A DNA stretch of 5,292 nucleotides from the NCBI GenBank assembly GCA_022545625.1, contig JACZQS010000197.1, positions 1 to 5,292 on the forward strand, read 5' to 3'. The notes under the pieces were generated by a model that was not told where the DNA came from, did no database searches, and worked only from the letters and a program-made list of their open reading frames with translations. Positions within the stretch are counted from its first letter, which is position 1; the number at the start of each line of letters is the position of its first letter. The translations under genes and the position numbers were made by a program. The DNA is from Pseudomonadota bacterium (GTDB lineage Bacteria > Pseudomonadota > Gammaproteobacteria > GCA-001735895). Below are positions 1-5,228 of the stretch, piece after piece.

Positions 1-1645
1 CATGCAGTGGGATGAAAACCCGCCCGAGGACCATGTACGCTATTCTCGCAACGACCTGATGGGTCTGGTACGCGAGGACCTGGGTTACGATATTGCCCGC
101 CATGTCGACTCCACCGTGCACATGTTCGAGGAGTGGGGCCTGCCCATAATGAAGGACCCCGAAACCGGGCGTTACCAACGCGAAGGCAAATGGCAGATCA
201 TGATTCACGGCGAAAGCTACAAGCCGATCGTCGCCGAAGCCGCGCGCAAGGCCGCCACCGAAATCTACAACCGAATCATGGTGACCCACCTGCTGATGGA
301 CGAGTCAAAGCCCAACCGGGTTGGCGGAGCCGTCGGCTTCAATGTCCGTACCGGAGATTTCCACGTGTTTCGGGCAAAGGCCGTCATCGTATGCGCCGGT
401 GGAGCGTCACATATCTACAAGCCGCGCTCGACAGGCGAAGGCATGGGACGCACCTGGTATGCGCCATGGAGTAGCGCTTCGGCCTACGCGTTGCCGATTC
501 TCGCAGGGGCGAAGATGACGCAGATGGAGAACCGCATCGTGCTCACTCGATTCAAGGACGGCTATGGTCCGGTTGGCGCCTACTTCCTGCACCTGAAGAC
601 CCACACCGAGAATGCCTACGGAAAAGAATACGAGTCCACCTGGTACGAACACACGAAGGCAATGGTCGGAGACTACGTCGATCACCTACCGGTGCCGACC
701 TGCCTGCGTAACCACGCCTTTCTCGAAGAGGTGAAGGCGGGCAGGGGCCCCATCCGCATGGTTACCAAGGAAGCTTTTCAGGACCCGGACAAAGAGACCG
801 TGGGCTGGGAGAATTTCCTCGGCATGACGATCAGCCAGGCAGTCGTCTGGGCGTCACAGAATATAGATCCCAAGTTAATCAACCCGGAATTGACCACTTC
901 CGAGCCCTACGTCATGGGTTCCCATGCGACCTGTTCCGGCGCCTGGGCAAGCGGACCGTCCGACTATGCCCCGGACGAATACCAGTGGGGATATAACCGG
1001 ATGATGACCGTTGACGGCTTGTTTGGTGCCGGCGATACCATCGGAGGCACCGCGCACAAGTTCTCGTCGGGATCCTTCACTGAAGGGCGGATAGCTGCCA
1101 AGGCAGCGGTCAATTACGTCAATGACATGAAGAAAGAGAAGTTACAGGTAAGCGAGAAACAGTACCAGGACCTGGAGAAAACAGTCTTCCAGCCAATGGA
1201 GAATTACCAGGTCGGCCGCAACGAAATCGTCGCGGGCACCGTTTCACCAAGCTATCTTCTGCCAATGCATGGCCTACAGCGACTCGAGAAAATCATGGAC
1301 GAATACGTCGGTGGTATCAGCTCGCACTACACCACCAACGAACATTTGCTTACCCGCGGACAGGAGTTGCTGGACATGCTAAAGGAAGATCTCGACTATC
1401 TCGGGGCCGAAGATCTTCACCAGCTGCAAAGAGCATGGGAACTTCAGCACCGGGTCATGGCCTCGGAATCTGTGACGCGCCACACGATGTTCCGGGAGGA
1501 AACGCGTTGGCCAGGGTATTACTATCGTGCCGATCATCCGAAGCTGGACGATACTGACTGGCATTGCTTCACCCTTTCCCGCTACGACCGGGATTCCGGG
1601 GAGTGGGAGATGGAAAAAGCCCCCGTATACCACATTATCGATTAA
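1..1645 (+). CDS. aprA: Adenylylsulfate (APS) reductase subunit alpha, 5'-partial
   Basis: This is the FAD-carrying catalytic subunit of dissimilatory APS reductase. With the iron-sulfur subunit AprB it interconverts APS and sulfite plus AMP in the cytoplasm; in sulfur oxidisers it runs towards APS. The reading frame is open from base 2 and gives 547 residues. The family is usually about 620-660 residues, so some 80-100 N-terminal residues, including the first FAD-binding GxGxxG, lie outside the window. The Met at base 2 is therefore probably internal. Visible family blocks are NDLMGLVREDL (17-27), HVDSTVHMFEEWGLP (34-48), GKWQIMIHGESYK (62-74), GEGMGRTWYAPW (145-156), LRNH (235-238), GLFGAGDTIGGTAHKFSSGSF (339-359), ETRWPGYYYRAD (500-511) and the C-terminal end EKAPVYHIID. 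The HKFSSGSFTEGR block (352-363) closes the FAD site and holds a histidine that I believe is the known active-site His. Identity is very secure; the sulfur-oxidiser assignment is an inference. Confidence 0.96.
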   Translation, partial: MQWDENPPEDHVRYSRNDLMGLVREDLGYDIARHVDSTVHMFEEWGLPIMKDPETGRYQREGKWQIMIHGESYKPIVAEAARKAATEIYNRIMVTHLLMDESKPNRVGGAVGFNVRTGDFHVFRAKAVIVCAGGASHIYKPRSTGEGMGRTWYAPWSSASAYALPILAGAKMTQMENRIVLTRFKDGYGPVGAYFLHLKTHTENAYGKEYESTWYEHTKAMVGDYVDHLPVPTCLRNHAFLEEVKAGRGPIRMVTKEAFQDPDKETVGWENFLGMTISQAVVWASQNIDPKLINPELTTSEPYVMGSHATCSGAWASGPSDYAPDEYQWGYNRMMTVDGLFGAGDTIGGTAHKFSSGSFTEGRIAAKAAVNYVNDMKKEKLQVSEKQYQDLEKTVFQPMENYQVGRNEIVAGTVSPSYLLPMHGLQRLEKIMDEYVGGISSHYTTNEHLLTRGQELLDMLKEDLDYLGAEDLHQLQRAWELQHRVMASESVTRHTMFREETRWPGYYYRADHPKLDDTDWHCFTLSRYDRDSGEWEMEKAPVYHIID

Positions 1646-1677
1646 ACCCGGGTACGCAGAAAAATACTCCGGTCTGG

Positions 1678-2817
1678 TCAGACTTGTTGAAGTATTTTGA
1701 CAAGGGCTCGAACATCATTTTCATCATTGAAATGGGCGATCGAAACACGAATGCGACCGTTTCGGCTGCTACAAACAATATTTGCATCTCGTATAGTCTT
1801 CAGGGTGTATTCGGCTTCGGCTGCGGGGTTCTCAAGAGCAATAATGTGGGCCGAAGCGGCCCTGTCTTCGATGGAACGAAACGGAGTCCAGCCAGTTCCC
1901 CTCAATTGCTCATCCAATAATCTCGCTAATGATTGGGCATGGGCTTCAATCTTCTCCGCACTCATGGCCAGCAATTCACCGAGGGCGACCGTGAGGCCAC
2001 TCATGGATATATATGACATGGTGGATTGGGTAAAGCGCCGGGCATCGTTTGCCAGCGGCAATTTAGTCGCCTGCATATCAAACGGATCCGGTGCCCCCAT
2101 CCATCCTGGTGCAGGTGGTGTTTGTTTTAAAAACTCTGGAGCCACGACCGCCAGGCCGACACCACCTTGTCCGCCCAGCCATTTGTAGCCACTACAAACA
2201 ACAATATCGGCTTCCCAGCCTTTTGCATCAATTGGAACAGCACCAGCCGCCTGGGTTACATCGATCACCAAAAATGCGCCCACTTTCCGGGTTGCTTCGC
2301 GCAGGCGATGGATGTCGGCACAGGTTCCTGTCGAAAACTGTACATAACTGACAGCAACAACAGACGTGCGTTCGTCTATGTTCTCGATTAGCGACCCGGT
2401 CAGGTCTACATCGGTTTGCTCGTCTACGAACTGTAATTCGATATCATGTGATTCAGCATATGCGATCCAGGGCCGGGTTATGGCCGGAAAATCAGTGGAT
2501 ACCGAAACGAACTTACTCCCGGCAGGCGGGCTGAAGAGATAAGGCAATTGGCTGAGCATTTCGCCAGCGCTTGACATAATCGCCAGTTGTTCTGCAGGGC
2601 AATTCATCAGGACCGCGGCATTCTCGCGAAGAGGGTTGAACAAGGCCACCTCTTCAGCGTCGGTCAAATTCATATTCCCGTGACGGCCAATATCATCCAG
2701 GTAGGCATGCATAGCTGAAACAGCAGGCTGGCCCACCAAACCGAGAGATGCCTGATTAAGATAAATAGCGTCAGTGAGACTGCTATAATGCAAACGATTT
2801 GACAGTGAAGAAATCAT
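1678..2817 (-). CDS. Class V PLP-dependent aminotransferase-like enzyme
   Basis: This 379-residue protein is a fold-type I PLP enzyme of the class V aminotransferase group, which includes cysteine desulfurases, kynureninase and isopenicillin-N epimerase-like proteins. The PLP-binding lysine is K212 in SGYKWLGG (209-216). D186 in VIDVTQAAGAVPID (184-197) should contact the pyridine nitrogen and Q189 the cofactor oxygen. R357 in RIRVSIAHFNDENDV fits the class V substrate-carboxylate arginine. Full length for the class; no signal peptide, so cytoplasmic. The long His/Cys loop of SufS-type desulfurases is absent: the stretch IVCSSRNGRIRVS is short, as in epimerase-like members, so a true cysteine desulfurase is unlikely. 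The ATG at 2817 is supported by AAGAAGGGA on the minus strand 4 nt upstream. The gene converges on aprA with 32 nt between stops and stands alone on its strand. Family is secure; substrate is unknown. Confidence 0.9.
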   Translation of the reverse strand: MISSLSNRLHYSSLTDAIYLNQASLGLVGQPAVSAMHAYLDDIGRHGNMNLTDAEEVALFNPLRENAAVLMNCPAEQLAIMSSAGEMLSQLPYLFSPPAGSKFVSVSTDFPAITRPWIAYAESHDIELQFVDEQTDVDLTGSLIENIDERTSVVAVSYVQFSTGTCADIHRLREATRKVGAFLVIDVTQAAGAVPIDAKGWEADIVVCSGYKWLGGQGGVGLAVVAPEFLKQTPPAPGWMGAPDPFDMQATKLPLANDARRFTQSTMSYISMSGLTVALGELLAMSAEKIEAHAQSLARLLDEQLRGTGWTPFRSIEDRAASAHIIALENPAAEAEYTLKTIRDANIVCSSRNGRIRVSIAHFNDENDVRALVKILQQV

Positions 2818-2821
2818 CGCG

Positions 2822-2830
2822 TCCCTTCTT
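2822..2830 (-). promoter_or_regulatory. Ribosome binding site of the aminotransferase gene
   Basis: On the minus strand AAGAAGGGA lies 4 nt before the ATG at 2817. It is a reasonable Shine-Dalgarno match and supports this start. Confidence 0.6.
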
Positions 2831-2846
2831 GTTTAACGCAAAAACC

Positions 2847-2852
2847 ATTATC
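2847..2852 (-). promoter_or_regulatory. Candidate -10 box for the aminotransferase gene
   Basis: The minus strand reads GATAAT about 30 nt upstream of the start codon, one base from the TATAAT consensus. No convincing -35 hexamer is found 16-18 nt further upstream, so this is weak support for a sigma70-type promoter or one that needs an activator. Confidence 0.3.
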
Positions 2853-2897
2853 GCACTTATTCGTAGTTAGCGGGTACATGTCCCGCTCTCACTGACA

Positions 2898-2922
2898 GAT
2901 ACCGGACAGATTTACCGGTATC
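2898..2922. repeat. Inverted repeat, 8-bp perfect arms
   Basis: GATACCGG (2898-2905) is followed by a 9-nt loop and CCGGTATC (2915-2922), a perfect 8-bp stem. No T-run follows in either direction, so it is not an intrinsic terminator. It begins inside the octamer TGACAGAT (2893-2900), which also precedes repeats B and C. It could be a protein-binding site or the 5' hairpin of a larger repeated element. Confidence 0.6.
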
Positions 2923-2950
2923 GTCGAGAATGGGTATGAGCATCTATATA

Positions 2951-3056
2951 GGGCATTTAGCGGAAGTAACCAGGCTGGATTTGAACAGCATCATTCGCGT
3001 TAGCTGCGGTTTAAAATTCCTGGTTTAACTTTGGCTTACGGCCATCAACGGACATT
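2951..3056 (+). repeat. Dispersed intergenic repeat, copy A
   Basis: This is the first of three diverged copies in the window. It aligns with copy B (3517-3622) over 106 nt without gaps, 79 identical by hand count, and with copy C at 38 of 50 core positions (2978-3027). Shared strings include TTAGCGG, TAGCTGC and ATTCCTGG. The core folds: TTGAAC-AGC (2981-2989) pairs with GCT (3003-3005) and GTTTAA (3009-3014), with one G-T pair and a bulge. It ends 17 nt before the palindrome and promoter-like box of the next gene. The family is not one I can name. Confidence 0.75.
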
Positions 3057-3072
3057 AATATAAAAGGCTAGG

Positions 3073-3089
3073 TATACTTCGTAAGTATA
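3073..3089. promoter_or_regulatory. Operator-like palindrome over the -35 region
   Basis: TATACTT (3073-3079) and AAGTATA (3083-3089) are perfect 7-bp arms around CGT. The palindrome ends 5 nt before the TATAAT box at 3095-3100, so it covers the place where a -35 hexamer should be. That hexamer is poor, with GTATAC at 17-nt spacing. This layout suits a dimeric regulator, either a repressor blocking polymerase or an activator replacing the -35 contact. It is too AT-rich and lacks the T-run needed for a terminator. The regulator is unknown. Confidence 0.45.
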
Positions 3090-3094
3090 AAAAT

Positions 3095-3100
3095 TATAAT
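3095..3100 (+). promoter_or_regulatory. Candidate -10 box (TATAAT)
   Basis: This is an exact TATAAT, 22 nt before the GTG start at 3123. It would put transcription start near 3107 and give a leader of roughly 16 nt that still holds the ribosome binding site. The -35 region is weak and is occupied by the palindrome at 3073-3089. Confidence 0.5.
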
Positions 3101-3111
3101 GCCAGCTTAAC

Positions 3112-3120
3112 AGGAGAGGA
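3112..3120 (+). promoter_or_regulatory. Ribosome binding site deciding a GTG start
   Basis: AGGAGAGGA lies just before the GTG at 3123, with AGGAG six bases from the start codon. It selects this GTG as the start. No Met codon occurs later in the frame, so no downstream ATG competes with it. Confidence 0.7.
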
Positions 3121-3122
3121 AC

Positions 3123-3407
3123 GTGACACATACCCCACTATTGGCCGATCTGGAAAGAGCCTTTGATCTCTTGAACCAGGTGGATGAAAGCAGACTGGAC
3201 TTCGCCCCTGACCGGAATGTCTCTCCCGATATTCGTGAGCTAACGGGTCTGGAGACGTATCCGGTAGATTCCCACCTGGCGAACTTGCAGGCCAGAATCG
3301 AGGCCGTCGTAAAAGCGGGGGATAAGCTGGAGCCGCGCGACCCCTCCGACTATGTGTCGAAGCTCATCGTCGCGTGCGTAAGGCTCGCCCCGCCGAGCGA
3401 CGATTGA
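3123..3407 (+). CDS. Small soluble protein of unknown function (94 aa)
   Basis: I do not recognise this protein. It starts with GTG behind a strong AGGAGAGGA and ends at TGA (3405-3407). It is soluble-looking, with no signal peptide or membrane segment. It is acidic towards the N-terminus and appears mostly helical: residues about 4-18 (LLADLERAFDLLNQV) and about 49-66 (SHLANLQARIEAVVKAG) read as amphipathic helices, with a loop between them rich in Pro and Asp. There is one cysteine, near the C-terminus (IVACVRL), and the end is PPSDD. The strong ribosome binding site, the clean promoter box and coding GC above that of its AT-rich flanks support a real gene. It stands alone between repeat copies A and B. 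A small regulatory or adaptor protein is possible, but nothing in the sequence proves it. Confidence 0.75.
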   Translation: MTHTPLLADLERAFDLLNQVDESRLDFAPDRNVSPDIRELTGLETYPVDSHLANLQARIEAVVKAGDKLEPRDPSDYVSKLIVACVRLAPPSDD

Positions 3408-3432
3408 GCTAGCATTATGAAATTAAGGTGAC

Positions 3433-3445
3433 AGATTATTAATCT
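3433..3445. repeat. 13-bp palindrome after TGACAGAT
   Basis: AGATTA-T-TAATCT is a perfect odd-centred palindrome 25 nt after the stop of the 94-residue gene. It overlaps the octamer TGACAGAT (3429-3436) also found ahead of repeats A and C. Its right end overlaps a second small hairpin with arms TCTCG and CGAGA. The one-base centre does not suit an RNA hairpin, so a protein-binding site is more likely. Confidence 0.45.
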
Positions 3446-3516
3446 CGCCCCTGCCGAGAGTTAAGTTAAAGGCCGTAATTATTGATCCCTAATGACAAGA
3501 GTTGAGAGTCCGTTTT

Positions 3517-3622
3517 GGGCACTTAGCGGAGATAACCTGGCTGAATCTGAACGGCAGGTTTCCCGTTAGCTGCCTTTCAATATTCCTGGATTAGGTTCCG
3601 ATTCCGGCACACAGCGGTCATT
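3517..3622 (+). repeat. Dispersed intergenic repeat, copy B
   Basis: This second copy lies in the same orientation as A and C. It matches A at 79 of 106 ungapped positions, and its core (3544-3593) matches C at 44 of 50. The core stem-loop is the cleanest: TGAA-c-GGCAG (3548-3557) pairs with CTGCC-t-TTCA (3570-3579) around a 12-nt loop, with one internal mismatch. Just upstream TCCG (3508-3511) could pair with CGGA near 3528, giving a second weak hairpin. It sits 109 nt after the 94-residue gene and about 205 nt before the MBL-fold gene. Confidence 0.78.
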
Positions 3623-3623
3623 G

Positions 3624-3641
3624 ATAAAGCAATAGCTTTAT
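3624..3641 (+). repeat. Perfect 7-bp stem-loop next to repeat B
   Basis: ATAAAGC and GCTTTAT form perfect arms around an AATA loop, one base after the end of repeat B. Two smaller stem-loops follow: AATGT/ACATT (3645-3649, 3656-3660) and CACG/CGTG (3672-3675, 3681-3684). There is no T-run, so termination is unlikely. They may belong to the repeat's 3' end or to the leader of the MBL-fold gene. Confidence 0.4.
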
Positions 3642-3827
3642 GAGAATGTACGAGAACATTTGGCGGTATATCACGATATTCGTGCCAGCCACATAATCAC
3701 CTGTTTACAGACATTCATAGACCGATAAATAGTGGACTGCACGCTATTGGTCCTAGGTAAGTAAGATGAGCTGGATAGCCAATTAAGATAAGATCAATTT
3801 TGGTTAAGCTGAAAAAAAGAGACTAAG

Positions 3828-4604
3828 ATGAGAATTGCAGACCGTTGGTTTGAACGAAGAGTAATTAGCGACGAAATTACGCTACTGTGGGAGCCACACG
3901 TTGTGCCGTTAATGCGTTGCAATATCTGGCATGTGCGCGGAAAAAAGCGAGATTTGATGATCGATACCGGCATGGGTATTTCGAGCCTGCTGGAAGCCGC
4001 TCAGGATTTGCTCGATAAGCCTGTCACAGCTGTAGCTACCCATACACATACCGATCATGTCGGTGGTCATCACGAGTTCTCACAATGCCTGGTTCATCGG
4101 GCTGAGGCGGCTAAACTGACCGACCCACCCGCCGGAGACAACACGTTGTTCCTGTCTGATTTTGGTGCTAAATATGTAGAAATGCTGCAACGAGCCGGCT
4201 ACCCCTGCAAACTCGATGAAGCACTGATTACCTCCTTACCCTATGAGGGCTACGATATTCATAGTTTTCATGTAAAACCGGCACCTACTACCTTTGTTGT
4301 CGATGAAGGCGATGTTGTCGATATCGGCAATCGACAATTTGAAGTGTTACATTTACCGGGTCATTCGCCGGGAAGCATGGGACTTTGGGAGCAAAAAACA
4401 GGCACGCTATTTTCCGGGGACTGTGTTTACGATGGACCATTGCTGGATGAACTATCCGATTCTAATATCGGTGACTATATTGCATCGATGAAGAAATTAC
4501 GGGAATTGCCTGTACAAATAGTACACGCCGGGCACGATCCCAGTTTTGGCAAGGAGCGTTTACACGAATTAATCGATGCCTATTTGAAGCGTAGGGATCA
4601 ATGA
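3828..4604 (+). CDS. Metallo-beta-lactamase-fold hydrolase
   Basis: This 258-residue protein is a complete MBL-fold metal hydrolase. All ligands of a two-metal site are visible: H72, H74, D76 and H77 in THTHTDHVGGH, H179 in HLPGHSPGS, D198 in FSGDCV, and H236 in HAGHDPSFG. IDTGMG (45-50) is the usual strand and turn ahead of the metal motif. The HxHxDH plus LPGHSPG pattern is typical of the glyoxalase II-like and general MBL group, whose substrates range from thioesters to lactones and phosphoesters; the substrate here cannot be read. No signal peptide is seen, so it is probably cytoplasmic. The ATG is preceded only by an A-rich GAAAAAAAGAGA, a weak ribosome binding site, but no better start is seen. 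It is alone on its transcript, between repeats B and C. Its base composition looks more AT-rich than aprA. Confidence 0.9.
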   Translation: MRIADRWFERRVISDEITLLWEPHVVPLMRCNIWHVRGKKRDLMIDTGMGISSLLEAAQDLLDKPVTAVATHTHTDHVGGHHEFSQCLVHRAEAAKLTDPPAGDNTLFLSDFGAKYVEMLQRAGYPCKLDEALITSLPYEGYDIHSFHVKPAPTTFVVDEGDVVDIGNRQFEVLHLPGHSPGSMGLWEQKTGTLFSGDCVYDGPLLDELSDSNIGDYIASMKKLRELPVQIVHAGHDPSFGKERLHELIDAYLKRRDQ

Positions 4605-4636
4605 GTATCTGAACGATATTAGGTATTAGTTGACAG

Positions 4637-4662
4637 ATCATGTTTTACTGATTCAACATGAT
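4637..4662. repeat. Inverted repeat after the MBL-fold gene, 8-bp perfect arms
   Basis: ATCATGTT (4637-4644) and AACATGAT (4655-4662) are perfect arms around a 10-nt loop, 32 nt after the MBL stop codon. The arms are AT-rich and no U-tract follows, so it is a poor intrinsic terminator. It overlaps the octamer TGACAGAT (4631-4638), as the inverted repeats ahead of copies A and B do. Confidence 0.55.
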
Positions 4663-4693
4663 ATGAGAACCACAGCCTGAAAATCGCGCACAA

Positions 4694-4797
4694 CCGTTAA
4701 GCGGCTCTTGAGCGCTGAAATCTGAAGGTCAGCTTTCCCGGTAGCTGCCGTTCAAAATTCCTGGATTAACCTTTGCTTACGGCACGTTCCGTGCAAT
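4694..4797 (+). repeat. Dispersed intergenic repeat, copy C
   Basis: This third copy matches B at 44 of 50 core positions (4719-4768) and A at 38 of 50. It resembles A more than B just after the core, sharing GCTTACGGC. The core stem is TGAAGG-t-CAGCT (4723-4734) with AGCTG-CC-g-TTCA (4743-4754). The outer ends can also pair: CCGTTAAGC (4694-4702) with GCTTACGG (4775-4782), one base bulged, so the whole element is an imperfect palindrome. A short hairpin GCACG-TTC-CGTGC follows at 4782-4794. The exact right end is uncertain. Confidence 0.72.
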
Positions 4798-4844
4798 AGA
4801 AACCAGGTGCTTGGTCCACCTATAAATAATGCCCTTCGTTTTTG

Positions 4845-4852
4845 AAAGGAGG
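4845..4852 (+). promoter_or_regulatory. Orphan Shine-Dalgarno-like site
   Basis: AAAGGAGG is a near-perfect anti-16S match, yet no ATG, GTG or TTG lies 4-12 nt downstream. The frame behind it is open as far as TAA at 4983-4985 and could start only at the rare codon ATT (4857) or, far from the site, at ATG 4875. It may be a remnant of a lost small gene, a chance match, or a ribosome standby site. Confidence 0.3.
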
Positions 4853-4991
4853 CCCTATTTTTCTTATCAGCAATATGCATTCAATAAATGGATGTGTAGC
4901 CACCGGCTATGTAATAATGATCGAAATAATAATTCGATGCAGGCTGGGCGAAACGAATACTAAAGGGACAAGGCGAAGGGGGTAAAAAACA

Positions 4992-5228
4992 ATGAGTGAC
5001 TTTCTCTTAGTCGGGACACTAGTTGGCTTGGCATTTAGTCTTTTCCACGCAGCTTATATGTCAAGGCTGGTCCTCAGCGGGGGAAATTCTGGAACTCAGG
5101 GTACGGGAATCTCTGCGCTCAATTTTGCCCTCTGGACTTTCGGTTTGTGGATATTGATGGGTGGATACCTACTTGGGTTCTGGTTGATCGCTGTTGTTTT
5201 TTATGTCGTTTTCAAGGCGTTTCGCTAA
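4992..5228 (+). CDS. Small integral membrane protein (78 aa), unknown function
   Basis: I do not recognise this protein. It is very hydrophobic. A first membrane helix covers about residues 4-24. A polar, glycine-rich loop follows (SGGNSGTQGTG, 29-39). A second hydrophobic stretch of some 35 residues (about 41-76) is long enough for two closely packed helices. The tail KAFR is positive and probably cytoplasmic. The ATG is supported by AAGGGGGT (4976-4983), eight bases upstream. Its TAA overlaps the ATG of the next gene by one base (TAATG), so the two are very likely translated together. A small anchor or partner for that Rossmann-fold protein is a fair guess from context only. A gene is likely given the ribosome binding site and coherent membrane topology. 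Confidence 0.75.
   Translation: MSDFLLVGTLVGLAFSLFHAAYMSRLVLSGGNSGTQGTGISALNFALWTFGLWILMGGYLLGFWLIAVVFYVVFKAFR

Larger units (their letters stand above)
2818..3122. other. Intergenic region between divergent genes
   Basis: This 305-nt spacer separates the minus-strand aminotransferase gene from the plus-strand GTG-started gene. It holds the leader and candidate promoter of the aminotransferase gene, an inverted repeat at 2898-2922, repeat copy A at 2951-3056, a palindrome at 3073-3089, a TATAAT box and a strong ribosome binding site. I see no convincing reading frame in it. It is AT-rich at its right end. Confidence 0.8.
3408..3827. other. Long intergenic region before the MBL-fold gene
   Basis: This 420-nt spacer holds a 13-bp palindrome (3433-3445), a small hairpin TCTCG/CGAGA (3443-3447 and 3455-3459), repeat copy B, and a run of three short stem-loops after it (3624-3641, 3645-3660, 3672-3684). 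The last 140 nt before the next gene show no clear promoter pair. I see no credible reading frame and no intrinsic terminator. Confidence 0.75.
4605..4991. other. Intergenic region before the small membrane protein gene
   Basis: This 387-nt spacer holds an inverted repeat (4637-4662), repeat copy C, a hairpin AGGTG/CACCT (4805-4809 and 4817-4821), an AT-rich string TATAAATAAT (4821-4830), and a strong Shine-Dalgarno-like site (4845-4852) with no usual start codon at the right distance. An ATG-started 36-codon frame at 4875-4985 has no ribosome binding site and is probably not a gene. Confidence 0.7.

Noticed and set aside
407..1633. Minus-strand and alternate-frame open frames inside aprA
   Set aside because: They lie wholly within the strongly conserved aprA frame, have no ribosome binding sites and look like products of GC-rich codon use.
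1646..1690. Bidirectional terminator between aprA and the aminotransferase gene
   Set aside because: ACCCGGGT at 1646-1653 has no loop. GTCTGGTCAGAC at 1672-1683 has only 4-5 bp arms with a tiny loop, and the T-run on the minus strand is several bases away. Too weak to annotate.
1697..2391. Plus-strand open frames antisense to the aminotransferase gene
   Set aside because: The minus-strand frame carries a full set of PLP-enzyme motifs. The plus-strand frames show none and have no ribosome binding sites.
1678..2817. Cysteine desulfurase (SufS/IscS)
   Set aside because: The catalytic Cys loop of those enzymes is absent. C349 lies directly before a short turn and the RIRVS strand, and no suf or isc genes are nearby.
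3828..4604. Persulfide dioxygenase linked to sulfur oxidation
   Set aside because: It shares the MBL fold, but the motif here is HTHTDHVGGH with a full two-metal ligand set. I see no feature specific to ETHE1-type enzymes, so nearness to aprA alone does not justify the name.
4637..4662. Intrinsic terminator of the MBL-fold gene
   Set aside because: The stem is perfect but AT-rich, and no T-run follows it on either side at the right distance.
2951..4797. Integron-like cassette array with the repeats as attC sites
   Set aside because: Small same-direction genes separated by hairpin repeats look like cassettes, and copy C contains GTTAAGC. But that core-like string is at the left end, whereas attC needs RYYYAAC on the left and GTTRRRY on the right. 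A and B lack it, and the 94-residue gene has its own promoter. No integrase is present.
4875..4985. A 36-codon plus-strand frame ahead of the membrane protein gene
   Set aside because: No ribosome binding site at a usable distance from ATG 4875, odd composition, and an arginine-rich tail made from the purine-rich leader of the next gene.
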